Positions 16,953-25,005 of a stretch of 38,032 bases of DNA are shown here, one piece after another. The notes below the pieces were generated by a model, which did no database searches, was not told where the DNA came from, and worked only from the letters and a program-made list of their open reading frames with translations. The stretch spans positions 1-38,032 of the forward strand of contig JAVQWQ010000004.1 in assembly GCA_033578915.1 (NCBI GenBank), written 5' to 3'. The translations under genes and the position numbers were made by a program. Positions within the stretch are counted from its first letter, which is position 1; each line of letters begins with the position of its first letter. This DNA is from UBA7692 sp033578915 (GTDB lineage: Bacteria; Bacteroidota; Bacteroidia; Chitinophagales; LD1).

Positions 16953-19298
16953 ATGAGAAAATTAATGATTTTACTGATACCAATTATATTGATTTCTGTA
17001 CCAGGGTTTAGTCAAACAACTTCATGTTCTAAAGGCGACAAAAGATTTGCGCTGCTGAAACATGAAAAAGCGCTGAAGGCCTACCTGCGAAAGTTGAAGA
17101 AAAACCCATCAGACAGTGTACTTATTCAGGAAAAAGTAGCCGCTTGCTATTCGGTTTTAAACAAGCCGCAGCTTGCTGCAACATGGTATAAAAAAGCTAT
17201 ACAAAACGGCTCAAAAAACAAATCGCTCATCCTTGCGCTTGCCCAGGAATTAAGAAAGGCAAGCGATTATGAAGAAGCAAAAAACTATCTGTTGAAATAC
17301 AAAAACCTCGAGCCATCTAATGAATACATTGACGATATGATATTCGGGATAGATAATCTTAAAGACTACACGCGCGATAGAAGTCTTTTTTATTTGGAAC
17401 AGGTTCGGCACAATTCCTCTGTTAGTGATATAGCGATGAATATCGTTCAGGATAAACTGATTTTTGGAAAATCTAATAAACACAACAAACCCTCGGCAGA
17501 CTGGAACAAAAGAAGTTTCTATAAGATTTACATTGCAGAAGATTCTGTTAATCCCAAAGAAATAAAAAGATTAAAACCCAAGGGGTTTAAAGGAATTAGT
17601 TCAGCAAGCTACAGCCCTGCGACAAAAGAGATATTTTTTGCTGCCTCAAAGTATGTAAAGCGCGATGAAAGAAAGGCAATTCACAGCCGTCTTTTCTACG
17701 CACCTTACCCTTTGAAAAGCCGCAGCCAAATAAAAGAGCTTCCTTTCAATAGCGATAGCTTTTCAAATGCTCACCCGGCAATTTCTCTTCAGGGCAATAC
17801 TTTATTTTTTGTAAGCGACCGTCCAGGGGGCTATGGCGGAAGTGATATTTATGTTACGCAAAAAAACGGCAATAAGTGGACAGAGCCTAAAAACCTTGGG
17901 CGAGATATCAATACTCTTTATAGCGAAACCTATCCATTCTTTGCCCCGAATGGAATTTTGTATTTCGCATCTGATGGCAGAGATGGATTAGGTGGATTAG
18001 ACATTTACAAAACTTCTTTTGACGGAAGAAAATGGACACAGCCTGAGAACCTTGGCGCTCCTTTTAACTCTGCTGCAGACGATTTCGGATTTTTAACCGA
18101 CAGCGCCCAACGCAAAGGATTTATCAGCTCTAACCGAAGCGGTGGATTAGGTAGTGATGACATTTACGTATTCACCTATGATGACTTAAAAAGTACCTAC
18201 AAAACAGTCATAAGAGTAACAGATGCACTCTCCGGTGAAAAAATCAGCAATGCAGTAGCGCTTTTGAATTGCAGTGGCAGAGAAGAAAAATTTTCTTCGG
18301 ATAAGAACGGAGAAATAACTCTGACCGTGAAAAGTTCAAAGAAATGTATTGCTGAAATTACCGCTGAAGGCTACAAATCGGCCATGCTGGACATTTCGCG
18401 CGCGCAAGCCGGCAGCATAGAAATAAAACTTGAACGGGATAATGTTTCTCTGCTTATTGAGGTAAAGGAACTTGAAACAGGCTTGCCATTGCGGGATGTA
18501 ACTATATCCTTAAAAGACCGTGAAGGAAACATAACAACATTTGTTACTAACGATGCAGGCATGTTGGAAACACAAATTCCATCCGGTTCATACACATTAT
18601 TTTCAACAGACTATCAAAAATTATCAGATAAAATAAATACCGGCGATTTTCCTGATGGCAAAGTAAAAAGACAATACACCCTGTCTAAAAAAGATTTTAC
18701 GGTAAGTGTTCCGCTTACTGCCAATTGTTTTAGCGGTCCGGTAACAGTCATTGATTTGCGCACCGGGGAGATGAATAATGTAAAACCCGGCGCAAACGGA
18801 GAACTGCGTCTTGAGTTAAGATTAAATAACAAGTATGTGATTGAACACAACCAACGCAGGGACACCATAAATACTAAAGGCTTATTCCCCGGAGATGAAA
18901 TAAAAGGGCCATGCAACTTTCGCGTAGGCCAAAAATGGATTGTGAACCATGTCTTCTATGACCTGAACAAGTCCGATATCAGGCCTGACGCTGCTTTGCA
19001 GCTGGACAATCTGGCGCGCGTGATGAAAGAAAATCCTTCTTTGCAAATTGAACTTTCCTCACATACCGATTGCAGAGGAACCGATAAATACAATGATATT
19101 CTCTCTCTTTATCGCGCACAATCTGCCATAAATTATCTCAAAAAGAAAGGAATTGATATAAAGCGACTCTTAGCAGCAGGTTATGGCGAGAAAAAACCTA
19201 TAATACGATGTGCCTGTGATAATACCATTCCGGAAAACTGCACAGAGGAACAGCACCAGTTGAACCGAAGGACAGAGGTAAAAGTGCTTAAGTACTGA
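16953..19298 (+). CDS. PorE-like outer-membrane protein: TPR, PD40 propeller, CRD and OmpA domain
   Basis: I place the start at the ATG at 16953, giving 781 residues with the signal peptide MRKLMILLIPIILISVPGFS. The frame extends up to a GTG at 16854, but that start would bury the signal. Domains in order are: TPR-like helices at about 25-140, and PD40/WD40-like propeller blades at about 170-420 (FFVSDRPGGYGGSDIYVTQK, YFASDGRDGLGGLDIYKTSF, FISSNRSGGLGSDDIYVF). Two carboxypeptidase-regulatory-like beta-sandwiches follow at about 425-600, then a C-terminal OmpA domain (VFYDLNKSDIRPDA, SSHTDCRGTDKYND, RAQSAINYLKKKG) that binds peptidoglycan. This is the architecture described for PorE of the type IX secretion system. 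Unlike PorE I see no lipobox Cys. It may anchor T9SS or another envelope machine, and the two T9SS cargoes in the window fit. Confidence 0.85.
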   Translation: MRKLMILLIPIILISVPGFSQTTSCSKGDKRFALLKHEKALKAYLRKLKKNPSDSVLIQEKVAACYSVLNKPQLAATWYKKAIQNGSKNKSLILALAQELRKASDYEEAKNYLLKYKNLEPSNEYIDDMIFGIDNLKDYTRDRSLFYLEQVRHNSSVSDIAMNIVQDKLIFGKSNKHNKPSADWNKRSFYKIYIAEDSVNPKEIKRLKPKGFKGISSASYSPATKEIFFAASKYVKRDERKAIHSRLFYAPYPLKSRSQIKELPFNSDSFSNAHPAISLQGNTLFFVSDRPGGYGGSDIYVTQKNGNKWTEPKNLGRDINTLYSETYPFFAPNGILYFASDGRDGLGGLDIYKTSFDGRKWTQPENLGAPFNSAADDFGFLTDSAQRKGFISSNRSGGLGSDDIYVFTYDDLKSTYKTVIRVTDALSGEKISNAVALLNCSGREEKFSSDKNGEITLTVKSSKKCIAEITAEGYKSAMLDISRAQAGSIEIKLERDNVSLLIEVKELETGLPLRDVTISLKDREGNITTFVTNDAGMLETQIPSGSYTLFSTDYQKLSDKINTGDFPDGKVKRQYTLSKKDFTVSVPLTANCFSGPVTVIDLRTGEMNNVKPGANGELRLELRLNNKYVIEHNQRRDTINTKGLFPGDEIKGPCNFRVGQKWIVNHVFYDLNKSDIRPDAALQLDNLARVMKENPSLQIELSSHTDCRGTDKYNDILSLYRAQSAINYLKKKGIDIKRLLAAGYGEKKPIIRCACDNTIPENCTEEQHQLNRRTEVKVLKY

Positions 19299-19331
19299 AA
19301 TGCACTACTGTTGAAAAATTTATTCGCGTAA

Positions 19332-19363
19332 TACCCTGTAAGTCAAAAAATTTACAATGGGTA
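19332..19363. repeat. Imperfect inverted repeat before the YgjP-like gene
   Basis: TACCCTGTAA at 19332-19341 pairs with TTACAATGGGTA at 19352-19363, with a 2-nt bulge and a 10-nt loop. It ends 3 nt before the ATG at 19367. An RNA hairpin here could limit ribosome access, or it could be an operator. Confidence 0.4.
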
Positions 19364-19366
19364 ACT

Positions 19367-20158
19367 ATGAATTTATTATTTGAAGAAAATAGTTTGTTTC
19401 ATACCTCAGAAACAGACTCTTTTCCCAAGGTCAAAAAATTTTCTCTCGAGGTAAACGGAATTTCCGTACCTGTTAGAATATTTTTTGAAAATACATATAC
19501 CGAAAGAGCAAGCATCGTAAAAAGCGGTGTCATCATACGCATCAGTCGCTATGCTACTTCCGAAGAAAAAAGAAGGCAAATACAAACTTTCCTCTCGTGG
19601 GCGAAAAATAAAATAATTCAAAGGCCCGAAATTTTGCACTATTTGCCACAACGCAGATACATGGATGGAGAGGTTTTAAAAGTAGGCAAATACATTTTTA
19701 ATATACGTTTGACCTATAATAAGCAGCGCAAAAGTTTTGCTCGCATTGTACAAAATCACATCCTGCTTTCTTTAGCATCAGGACTTACTCCCGAAGCCGA
19801 GCAAAACACAGCGAGCTACCTGGTATGTAAATGCCTCTCGCGATTTTTTTTACCTATTATTACTGAGCGGCTGCATCAACTCAACGAACGTTTTTTTAAA
19901 AAACAAATTGGGGCCGTTAAAATAAAATACAATACAAGTAACTGGGGTAGCTGCAGCGCCCGCGGCAATATCAATATCTCCTTGCGATTGATGTTTGCTC
20001 CTGATGATGTGATAGATTACGTGCTGATTCACGAATTAGCTCATTTAGTTCACCACGACCACTCTAAAGAATTTTGGCGGCTGGTAGAGCGCATTATGCC
20101 GGATTATCGTGAAAAAGAAAAATTTTTATACGAAAATCACTTTAAATTCTACCTGTAA
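19367..20158 (+). CDS. YgjP-like (DUF45) zinc metallopeptidase
   Basis: A 263-residue protein whose C-terminal third holds the metallopeptidase signature HELAHLVHHDHSKEFW. The two histidines of HExxH and the third His six residues later bind zinc, as in the YgjP/SprT-like group. The N-terminal part matches the usual YgjP beta-rich region (RIVQNHILLSL, then KIKYNTSNWGSCSARGNIN, a conserved stretch before the active site). No signal peptide is seen, so it is cytoplasmic. Its role is unknown; related proteins sit in DNA-repair or stress settings, and recA lies downstream across 224 nt, though that gap makes an operon unlikely. Confidence 0.85.
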   Translation: MNLLFEENSLFHTSETDSFPKVKKFSLEVNGISVPVRIFFENTYTERASIVKSGVIIRISRYATSEEKRRQIQTFLSWAKNKIIQRPEILHYLPQRRYMDGEVLKVGKYIFNIRLTYNKQRKSFARIVQNHILLSLASGLTPEAEQNTASYLVCKCLSRFFLPIITERLHQLNERFFKKQIGAVKIKYNTSNWGSCSARGNINISLRLMFAPDDVIDYVLIHELAHLVHHDHSKEFWRLVERIMPDYREKEKFLYENHFKFYL

Positions 20159-20382
20159 ACATAATTTGGATAACTATGAACTCGAAGGATGGACAATTAC
20201 TTTTAACTTATAAAAAGATATTCAGAAACATTGACAGGATTTGTTTGGCAAAATTTTGTGCTAATGAAGTATGTCAATAATGGCCGGAGAAAGATTATAT
20301 TTTTTCAACTTAAATAAGGATAGGTTTTTATTTTAGTAATCAGTTATTCTGAAAAGATTGTTTCATTAAGCAAAATATTACT

Positions 20383-21414
20383 ATGAGCAATTCTGATAAA
20401 CTTAAGGCACTGCAACTGGCAGTAGAAAAACTTGACAAAAACTACGGTAAAGGCACGGTGATGAAGCTGGGCGACTCCAAAATAGCATCGGTAGAAGTTA
20501 TATCTACCGGCTCCATCGGACTGGATATAGCTCTTGGCATTGGCGGTTTTCCGCGAGGCAGAGTCGTAGAAATATATGGCCCCGAAAGCTCGGGTAAAAC
20601 CACCTTAGCCCTGCACGCTATCGCTAATGCTCAAAAAAACGGTGGCATAGCTGCCTTTATAGATGCAGAACACGCCTTTGACAAAACTTATGCTGAAAAA
20701 CTCGGTATTGATTGTGTAAACCTGCTGATATCACAACCCGATGATGGCGAACAAGCTTTAGATATAGCAGAAACACTTATTCGCTCCAGCGCTATTGATA
20801 TTTGCGTTATTGACTCTGTAGCTGCGTTGGTGCCCCGCGGCGAATTGGAAGGCGAGATGGGAGAAAGTAAAATGGGGCTGCAGGCAAGGCTCATGAGTCA
20901 GGCGCTGAGAAAGCTTACCGGCACCATTTCTAAAACAGGCTGTTGTTGTATCTTTATAAATCAGCTACGCGATAAAATAGGCGTGATGTTTGGCAATCCG
21001 GAAACTACCACCGGTGGTAACGCTTTAAAATATTATGCATCCGTAAGAATTGATATTCGCAGAGTCGGTCAAATAAAAGATAAGGATGAAGTGGTTGGAA
21101 ATCGCACCAAAGTAAAAGTGGTAAAAAACAAGCTTGCTCCCCCTTTCCGCACCACTGAATTTGATATCATGTATGGCACAGGGGTATCGAAGAGTGGAGA
21201 AATAGTTGATTTAGGCACCGACCTGGGCATACTCCAGAAAAGTGGCTCTTGGTATAGCTACGAAGGGACTAAACTTGGACAGGGGCGCGATTCGGTAAAA
21301 CAATTGCTGGAAGACAATCCCGAACTTATGTCGGAAATAGAAAACAAAATCAAAGAGAAGTTTCTTGCCGGCGAAGAGGTGCTAAAAACGGAAACGGCTG
21401 AAACGGCTCAATAA
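20383..21414 (+). CDS. recA: Recombinase RecA
   Basis: The 343-residue RecA performs strand exchange and activates LexA-type cleavage. All landmarks are visible: MSNSDKLKALQLAVEKLDKN at the start, KGTVMKLGD, Walker A GPESSGKTT, FIDAEHAFD, Walker B VCVIDSVAALVP-like text (ICVIDSVAALVP here), the L1 region GEMGESKMGLQARLMSQALR and L2 FINQLRDKIGVMFGNPETTTGGNALKYYAS region, and a short acidic C-terminus ending in Thr/Glu/Ala repeats. The upstream 224 nt hold TAGGTTTT (20321-20328), a one-mismatch -7 element, and no clear SOS box. It converges on the release-factor-like gene with 62 nt between them. Confidence 0.98.
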   Translation: MSNSDKLKALQLAVEKLDKNYGKGTVMKLGDSKIASVEVISTGSIGLDIALGIGGFPRGRVVEIYGPESSGKTTLALHAIANAQKNGGIAAFIDAEHAFDKTYAEKLGIDCVNLLISQPDDGEQALDIAETLIRSSAIDICVIDSVAALVPRGELEGEMGESKMGLQARLMSQALRKLTGTISKTGCCCIFINQLRDKIGVMFGNPETTTGGNALKYYASVRIDIRRVGQIKDKDEVVGNRTKVKVVKNKLAPPFRTTEFDIMYGTGVSKSGEIVDLGTDLGILQKSGSWYSYEGTKLGQGRDSVKQLLEDNPELMSEIENKIKEKFLAGEEVLKTETAETAQ

Positions 21415-21476
21415 CGCTTACTAAAATTACCTGACCGCCTATTTCTGTTATATCAGTTATACAGAGAGTTATCAAT

Positions 21477-22550
21477 TCAATAACGAGTGATTGCGGCAAA
21501 GCCTTGAAAGTTTGATAGTTCTCCATCGGGGAGAAAAACTACATCTCCTCCATGTCTTATGTTTTCTTCAATAATTTCATCAATGATGTCATCAACAACA
21601 GCTTTATTATCCTCATGGTTATCCGGCAAGGCCACGATGGTGCCATTTTCAATATATGCCGGTTGAAATTTATTTTGCTCAACAAAAAGAGTTTGTATTC
21701 GTCCCTCCCGAACAGCCTGCCATATCTCATTTAAGTCTGTAAGGAATTTGTTTTGGTTGACGGCAGTTAGCAGCTCAGATTTTCTCTGGTTGTTTTTCTC
21801 TTCTATATAATCCCGCACTAAATGCCATGCCTCTGATGCTATTGCATGTGCAGGATCATCAACCCGGTTTTTATTCAGATGAATATCAAAAAATATTTTC
21901 TTGTTGTCGGTTATTTGTAAATAATCGTGATATGCGGATGTTTCTGAGCAAATAAGTACCGGAAGCGGGTTTCGTTTTACGATTTCCTGAAGTTCTTTAT
22001 CTGCACGGTTATAAAATTCTCCGATGAGATTAGACTGTAAGCCCACATCAGAAAGCTTATCCCCGCTTGTAGAATAAAACTGCGTATTTTTAATAGGAAA
22101 AGGTTTAACGTTTTCTGTTATCACCTTATCATTAAAGGCCTCCATCAAACGAATCTTCTGACGGCTGAGCAATAAAACATAGTAGTGGGTTTCCTGACGT
22201 AACGCGCGCAGCAGATCTCTTGTAGCAAAGGTTTTATCAATGATAATTCTTTCCTGAACCGATATGGGTAAGCGGACGTATTCAGCTATTTCTTCGTTTG
22301 CAAACAACACAATACTTTCGAGATTATACTGATGATCTATCTCTTTTTCCAACTGATGTAAATTTTTAATAATTGGACTGACATCGCGCTTTTTTTCGTA
22401 TTGCAACAGCCGTTCCTCAGCTTCTTTTATCAGATTTTTTAAACGTATTTCATCTTGCTTATTCTCTGGGTGTGTGCGGTGGGTGTTCATGAGTATTGTT
22501 ACACAATGCTCAGACCTGATATCTTTGAGTTTGCTTAAAGATATTCGCAT
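21477..22550 (-). CDS. Archaeo-eukaryotic release-factor-like protein (baeRF; Balon-related hibernation factor candidate)
   Basis: A 357-residue protein resembling the bacterial branch of the aeRF1/Pelota superfamily. The N-terminal region (ISLSKLKDIRSEHCVTILMN, then a charged helix KNLIKEAEERLLQYEKKRD) fits domain 1. A middle domain (ATRDLLRALRQETHYYVLLL, SRQKIRLMEAFND, PVLICSETSAYHDYLQI) and a C-terminal L30e-like part (AVREGRIQTLFVEQNKF, then GGDVVFLPDGELSNFQGFAA) follow. No GGQ motif is visible, so it should not terminate translation. Proteins of this group include Balon, which binds the ribosomal A site in resting or cold-stressed cells. It is the last gene of a stress operon, 25 nt behind the universal stress protein gene. 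The superfamily call is fairly sure and the hibernation role inferred. Confidence 0.7.
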   Translation of the reverse strand: MRISLSKLKDIRSEHCVTILMNTHRTHPENKQDEIRLKNLIKEAEERLLQYEKKRDVSPIIKNLHQLEKEIDHQYNLESIVLFANEEIAEYVRLPISVQERIIIDKTFATRDLLRALRQETHYYVLLLSRQKIRLMEAFNDKVITENVKPFPIKNTQFYSTSGDKLSDVGLQSNLIGEFYNRADKELQEIVKRNPLPVLICSETSAYHDYLQITDNKKIFFDIHLNKNRVDDPAHAIASEAWHLVRDYIEEKNNQRKSELLTAVNQNKFLTDLNEIWQAVREGRIQTLFVEQNKFQPAYIENGTIVALPDNHEDNKAVVDDIIDEIIEENIRHGGDVVFLPDGELSNFQGFAAITRY

Positions 22551-22575
22551 AACGATTTGATTTTATTAAAAAAAA

Positions 22576-23034
22576 TTATTTATTCTGGCGCACTTTGTAA
22601 ATTACCACATCACACTTCGCTTCGCGAAGTATGGTTTCTGCCACGCTGCCTAGAATGATGCGGCTGAAACCTCTACGGCCGTGCGAACCTATCACAATAC
22701 AATCTGCCTTGATCTTTTCTGCAGCTTCTAATATGCCATCTTCCGTGTTGGCTGTTTCGAGCACTTCAGCTGTAAAAATTTGTCCCGGATATTCTTTTTC
22801 TATTTTTTCTTTTAGCGCACTCATCCTTTCGTTGGATTCTTTGCGCTCCTGAGCAATAAGTTCTGCTCCGTATGCCAAATAAGAATCGGCTACCAACAAA
22901 TCATGATAATTGATGGAAGCCAAAACATAAACAATATGTATCTGCGCATTTTCTTTTTGAGCAAGCGTGACAGCCAGGCCCAAAACCTTTTCTGTGTATT
23001 CTGAAAAATCTACCGGGCAAAGAATGTTTTTCAC
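22576..23034 (-). CDS. Universal stress protein, UspA family
   Basis: A 152-residue single-domain Usp protein. It has the first strand and loop MKNILCPVDFSEYTEKVLGL (conserved Asp), VHIVYVLA-like beta strand (IHIVYVLA), and the nucleotide-binding end VIGSHGRRGFSRIILGSVAE, which matches G-x2-G-x9-G-S and predicts an ATP-binding Usp. It sits in the middle of a tight operon, 19 nt after the hemerythrin-like gene and 25 nt before the release-factor-like gene. Usp genes are commonly induced by energy or oxygen limitation, which fits the FNR-like site upstream. Confidence 0.93.
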   Translation of the reverse strand: MKNILCPVDFSEYTEKVLGLAVTLAQKENAQIHIVYVLASINYHDLLVADSYLAYGAELIAQERKESNERMSALKEKIEKEYPGQIFTAEVLETANTEDGILEAAEKIKADCIVIGSHGRRGFSRIILGSVAETILREAKCDVVIYKVRQNK

Positions 23035-23053
23035 TTTTCAGTTTTTTGTAATG

Positions 23054-23575
23054 TTAAGAATTAAATTCATTGTTAGATTCAGATGGCTGCGATTTTATAG
23101 CTTTTTTAAAACATGAACAGGTGGATAAACGATTATTAATCATATCGTTCCAATCCTCTTTTGCCGGAAAAAATTCCGTTTCAAAGCTATCAATTAACTT
23201 TTCGATTGATTGGTTTTTTTCGCTCTCAGGTAATACATGTTTCTTAAGTTCGTCAATGAGCGTACGCATCCTGTTTTCTTTTCGGCGGGTTAAATCTACC
23301 AACTCATATATATCCGGAGTGTTTGTTACTCGATATTGAATATTTTTATCGAAGGTGCGCAAAACGGCCGGGAAAACCAACTTTGTCTCGTAGGTGTAAA
23401 GCGAATTAAATTCAGACTTTAAGTCGCTGAGTATATGATCTACTCCGTTGCTTTTCTCCTCCGGTAAGAAATTGCCTTTCCATACTACCTCCAGAAAATG
23501 ATACTGAACAGAGGGATAAACAACCTTCATCAAAAACTGAATAAGATCGTTGGCACTTTGAGCATGCAGGCACAT
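23054..23575 (-). CDS. Hemerythrin/RIC-like helical protein with most ligand residues missing
   Basis: A 173-residue all-helical protein, first gene of the stress operon. The order of helices and short phrases such as SLYTYETKLVFPAVLRTFD and FETEFFPAKEDW recall the HM-x-EE-x-LFP and ENxLFP elements of hemerythrin-like RIC/YtfE iron-repair proteins. However, the histidines that should bind the di-iron site are nearly all replaced: only H27, H46 and H112 or neighbours are left in plausible places. It may therefore bind no iron, bind it differently, or be an unrelated four-helix protein. A Cys pair (TCSCF) lies near the C-terminus. I have moderate confidence in the gene and low confidence in the family. 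Confidence 0.5.
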   Translation of the reverse strand: MCLHAQSANDLIQFLMKVVYPSVQYHFLEVVWKGNFLPEEKSNGVDHILSDLKSEFNSLYTYETKLVFPAVLRTFDKNIQYRVTNTPDIYELVDLTRRKENRMRTLIDELKKHVLPESEKNQSIEKLIDSFETEFFPAKEDWNDMINNRLSTCSCFKKAIKSQPSESNNEFNS

Positions 23576-23634
23576 ACTTTGATATTTTGTTAGACGAAAG
23601 TACGTACCTCTTTAGCAAGAAAATATGACGATTA

Positions 23635-23662
23635 AACCGCGGTTACATGATTTTTATCATGT
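23635..23662. promoter_or_regulatory. Putative FNR/CRP-type operator with abutting palindrome
   Basis: ACATGAT-TTTT-ATCATGT at 23645-23662 is a perfect inverted repeat whose core TGAT-N4-ATCA matches the FNR half-sites TTGAT-N4-ATCAA except for the outer bases. It lies 3 nt past the stop of a Crp/Fnr gene. Its centre is about 78 nt upstream of the hemerythrin-like gene's ATG. A second perfect palindrome, AACCGCGGTT at 23635-23644, touches it on the operon side. On the minus strand no T-run follows the hairpin, which argues against a terminator for the crp gene. Confidence 0.5.
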
Positions 23663-23664
23663 TT

Positions 23665-24378
23665 TTAATCGTTGAGATTGGCTGTTTTAATCAGTTTAGG
23701 AAGGTTTATAATTTTAATTTTCTTTCCTTCCAGTTGAATGATTTTGTCTTGATTAAACTCTGAAAGAAGTCTTATGGCGCTTTCGGTAGATGTTCCCACA
23801 TAATCAGCTATCTCCTCACGCGAAAGGACTACATTGAGCGTTTGTCCATCTTCGGCAAAACCAAAGGTGGCTTTAAAGAAAAGTAGCGCCTCTGCCATGC
23901 GCTCGCGTACGTTTTTCTGTGAAAGCGAAACAATATGTTCTTCAGCAGTTTTAAGATCAGAGCTTAACTTTTTTATAATTTCAAAAAGCAGTTTTTGATT
24001 ATTGTTCACACTCTGCAGAAAAAAGTTTTTATCAATCACGCAAATAGAGGAGTCTTCTAAAGCCACAGCCGAACAATGATAGCGCTCATTGGAAAGCAAC
24101 GAGCGATAACCGATTACATCTCCTGATTTAGCTAACCTAAGAATTTGTTCTTTGCCGTCTATGCCTATGGTATTTAGCTTTACTTTTCCGTTGTTAATAC
24201 AATAAAGCGCTTGGGGAAATCCATTCTCGTTAAATATGTATTGGCCCTTTCGGTAAATAGCGCAAGATTTATGCATATTCATCAATTCAAGCTCCTCATC
24301 GCTTAAATTGCTGAAAATTGAATTCTTTCTAGGCTGACAAAACATGCATGAAGGACTCAAATCCTTATTATTTTTCAT
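23665..24378 (-). CDS. Crp/Fnr-family transcriptional regulator
   Basis: A 237-residue regulator with a cyclic-nucleotide-binding-like sensor domain at about 20-135 (FSNLSDEELELMNMHK, YCINNGKVKLNTIG, DVIGYRSLLSNERY). A dimer helix follows, then a C-terminal winged helix at about 165-230 with the recognition region SREEIADYVGTSTESAIRLL. The N-terminus has CMFC (Cys11, Cys14), with further cysteines near 34 and 66; this could hold a redox or Fe-S sensor as in FNR, though the spacing differs from E. coli FNR. It is upstream of, and on the same strand as, the hemerythrin-Usp-release-factor operon, with the FNR-like palindrome between them. Control of that operon, oxygen- or redox-linked, is a reasonable inference. 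Confidence 0.9.
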   Translation of the reverse strand: MKNNKDLSPSCMFCQPRKNSIFSNLSDEELELMNMHKSCAIYRKGQYIFNENGFPQALYCINNGKVKLNTIGIDGKEQILRLAKSGDVIGYRSLLSNERYHCSAVALEDSSICVIDKNFFLQSVNNNQKLLFEIIKKLSSDLKTAEEHIVSLSQKNVRERMAEALLFFKATFGFAEDGQTLNVVLSREEIADYVGTSTESAIRLLSEFNQDKIIQLEGKKIKIINLPKLIKTANLND

Positions 24379-24429
24379 TATACAACAGGCTTGTTATTAC
24401 AGTTGTGAATTTAATGATAGATAAAACAT

Positions 24430-25005
24430 TTACAAATCCTGTAATAAAGCTTCTAACACCCATGGATAGTAACGATGTTCCAGTTGCTGAACTTTTTGTG
24501 CTATGGTATTTGGTGTATCCTCATCGGTTAATTGAGTAGTAGCCTGAAACAGTATGTCTCCTTCATCATATTTTTCATTAGCGTAATGAATAGTGATGCC
24601 GGTTTGCCTTTCCTTATTCTCCCAAACCGCCTGATGTACTCTCATGCCATACATACCTTTACCTCCATACTTAGGTAATAACGCGGGATGAATGTTCACA
24701 ATTCTTTCTGTGTATTGATAAATCATGAAACCAGGAATGAGTTTTAAAAAACCAGCTAATACAATAAACTCTATATTATGTTGATGAAATAATTCCAACA
24801 TATAATTCTGCTGTTTCAACTGATCTTCGGTAACTATAGCAGTAGATACGCCTAGACGATTTGACTTTTCCAAAACTCCGGCCATAGGGTTGTTGCAAAC
24901 CACTAAGGCAACTTTTGCCTGCGCCTTTTCTTTATCATTAAAATATCGAATAATCTTCTCTGTATTAGTTCCGCTGCCTGAGGCAAAAATTGCTATGTTT
25001 TTCAT
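24430..25005 (-). CDS. purN: Phosphoribosylglycinamide formyltransferase PurN
   Basis: The 191-residue PurN transfers formyl from 10-formyl-THF to GAR in purine synthesis. Signatures are IAIFASGSGTNTEKII at the N-terminus, EFIVLAGFLKLIPG, the catalytic Asn-His of RIVNIHPALLPKYGGKGMYG, and the later TIHYANEKYDEGDIL with the catalytic Asp. The length is typical. The ATG overlaps the TGA of rsmA by 4 nt (ATGA), so the two genes are coupled. The crp/fnr gene follows 51 nt downstream. Confidence 0.95.
   Translation of the reverse strand: MKNIAIFASGSGTNTEKIIRYFNDKEKAQAKVALVVCNNPMAGVLEKSNRLGVSTAIVTEDQLKQQNYMLELFHQHNIEFIVLAGFLKLIPGFMIYQYTERIVNIHPALLPKYGGKGMYGMRVHQAVWENKERQTGITIHYANEKYDEGDILFQATTQLTDEDTPNTIAQKVQQLEHRYYPWVLEALLQDL

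Noticed and set aside
21415..21476. Terminator between recA and the release-factor-like gene
   Set aside because: Only weak 4-5 bp stems without a T-run are present.
23645..23662. Terminator for the crp/fnr gene
   Set aside because: On the minus strand the hairpin is followed by AACCGCGG rather than a T-run; an operator fits better.
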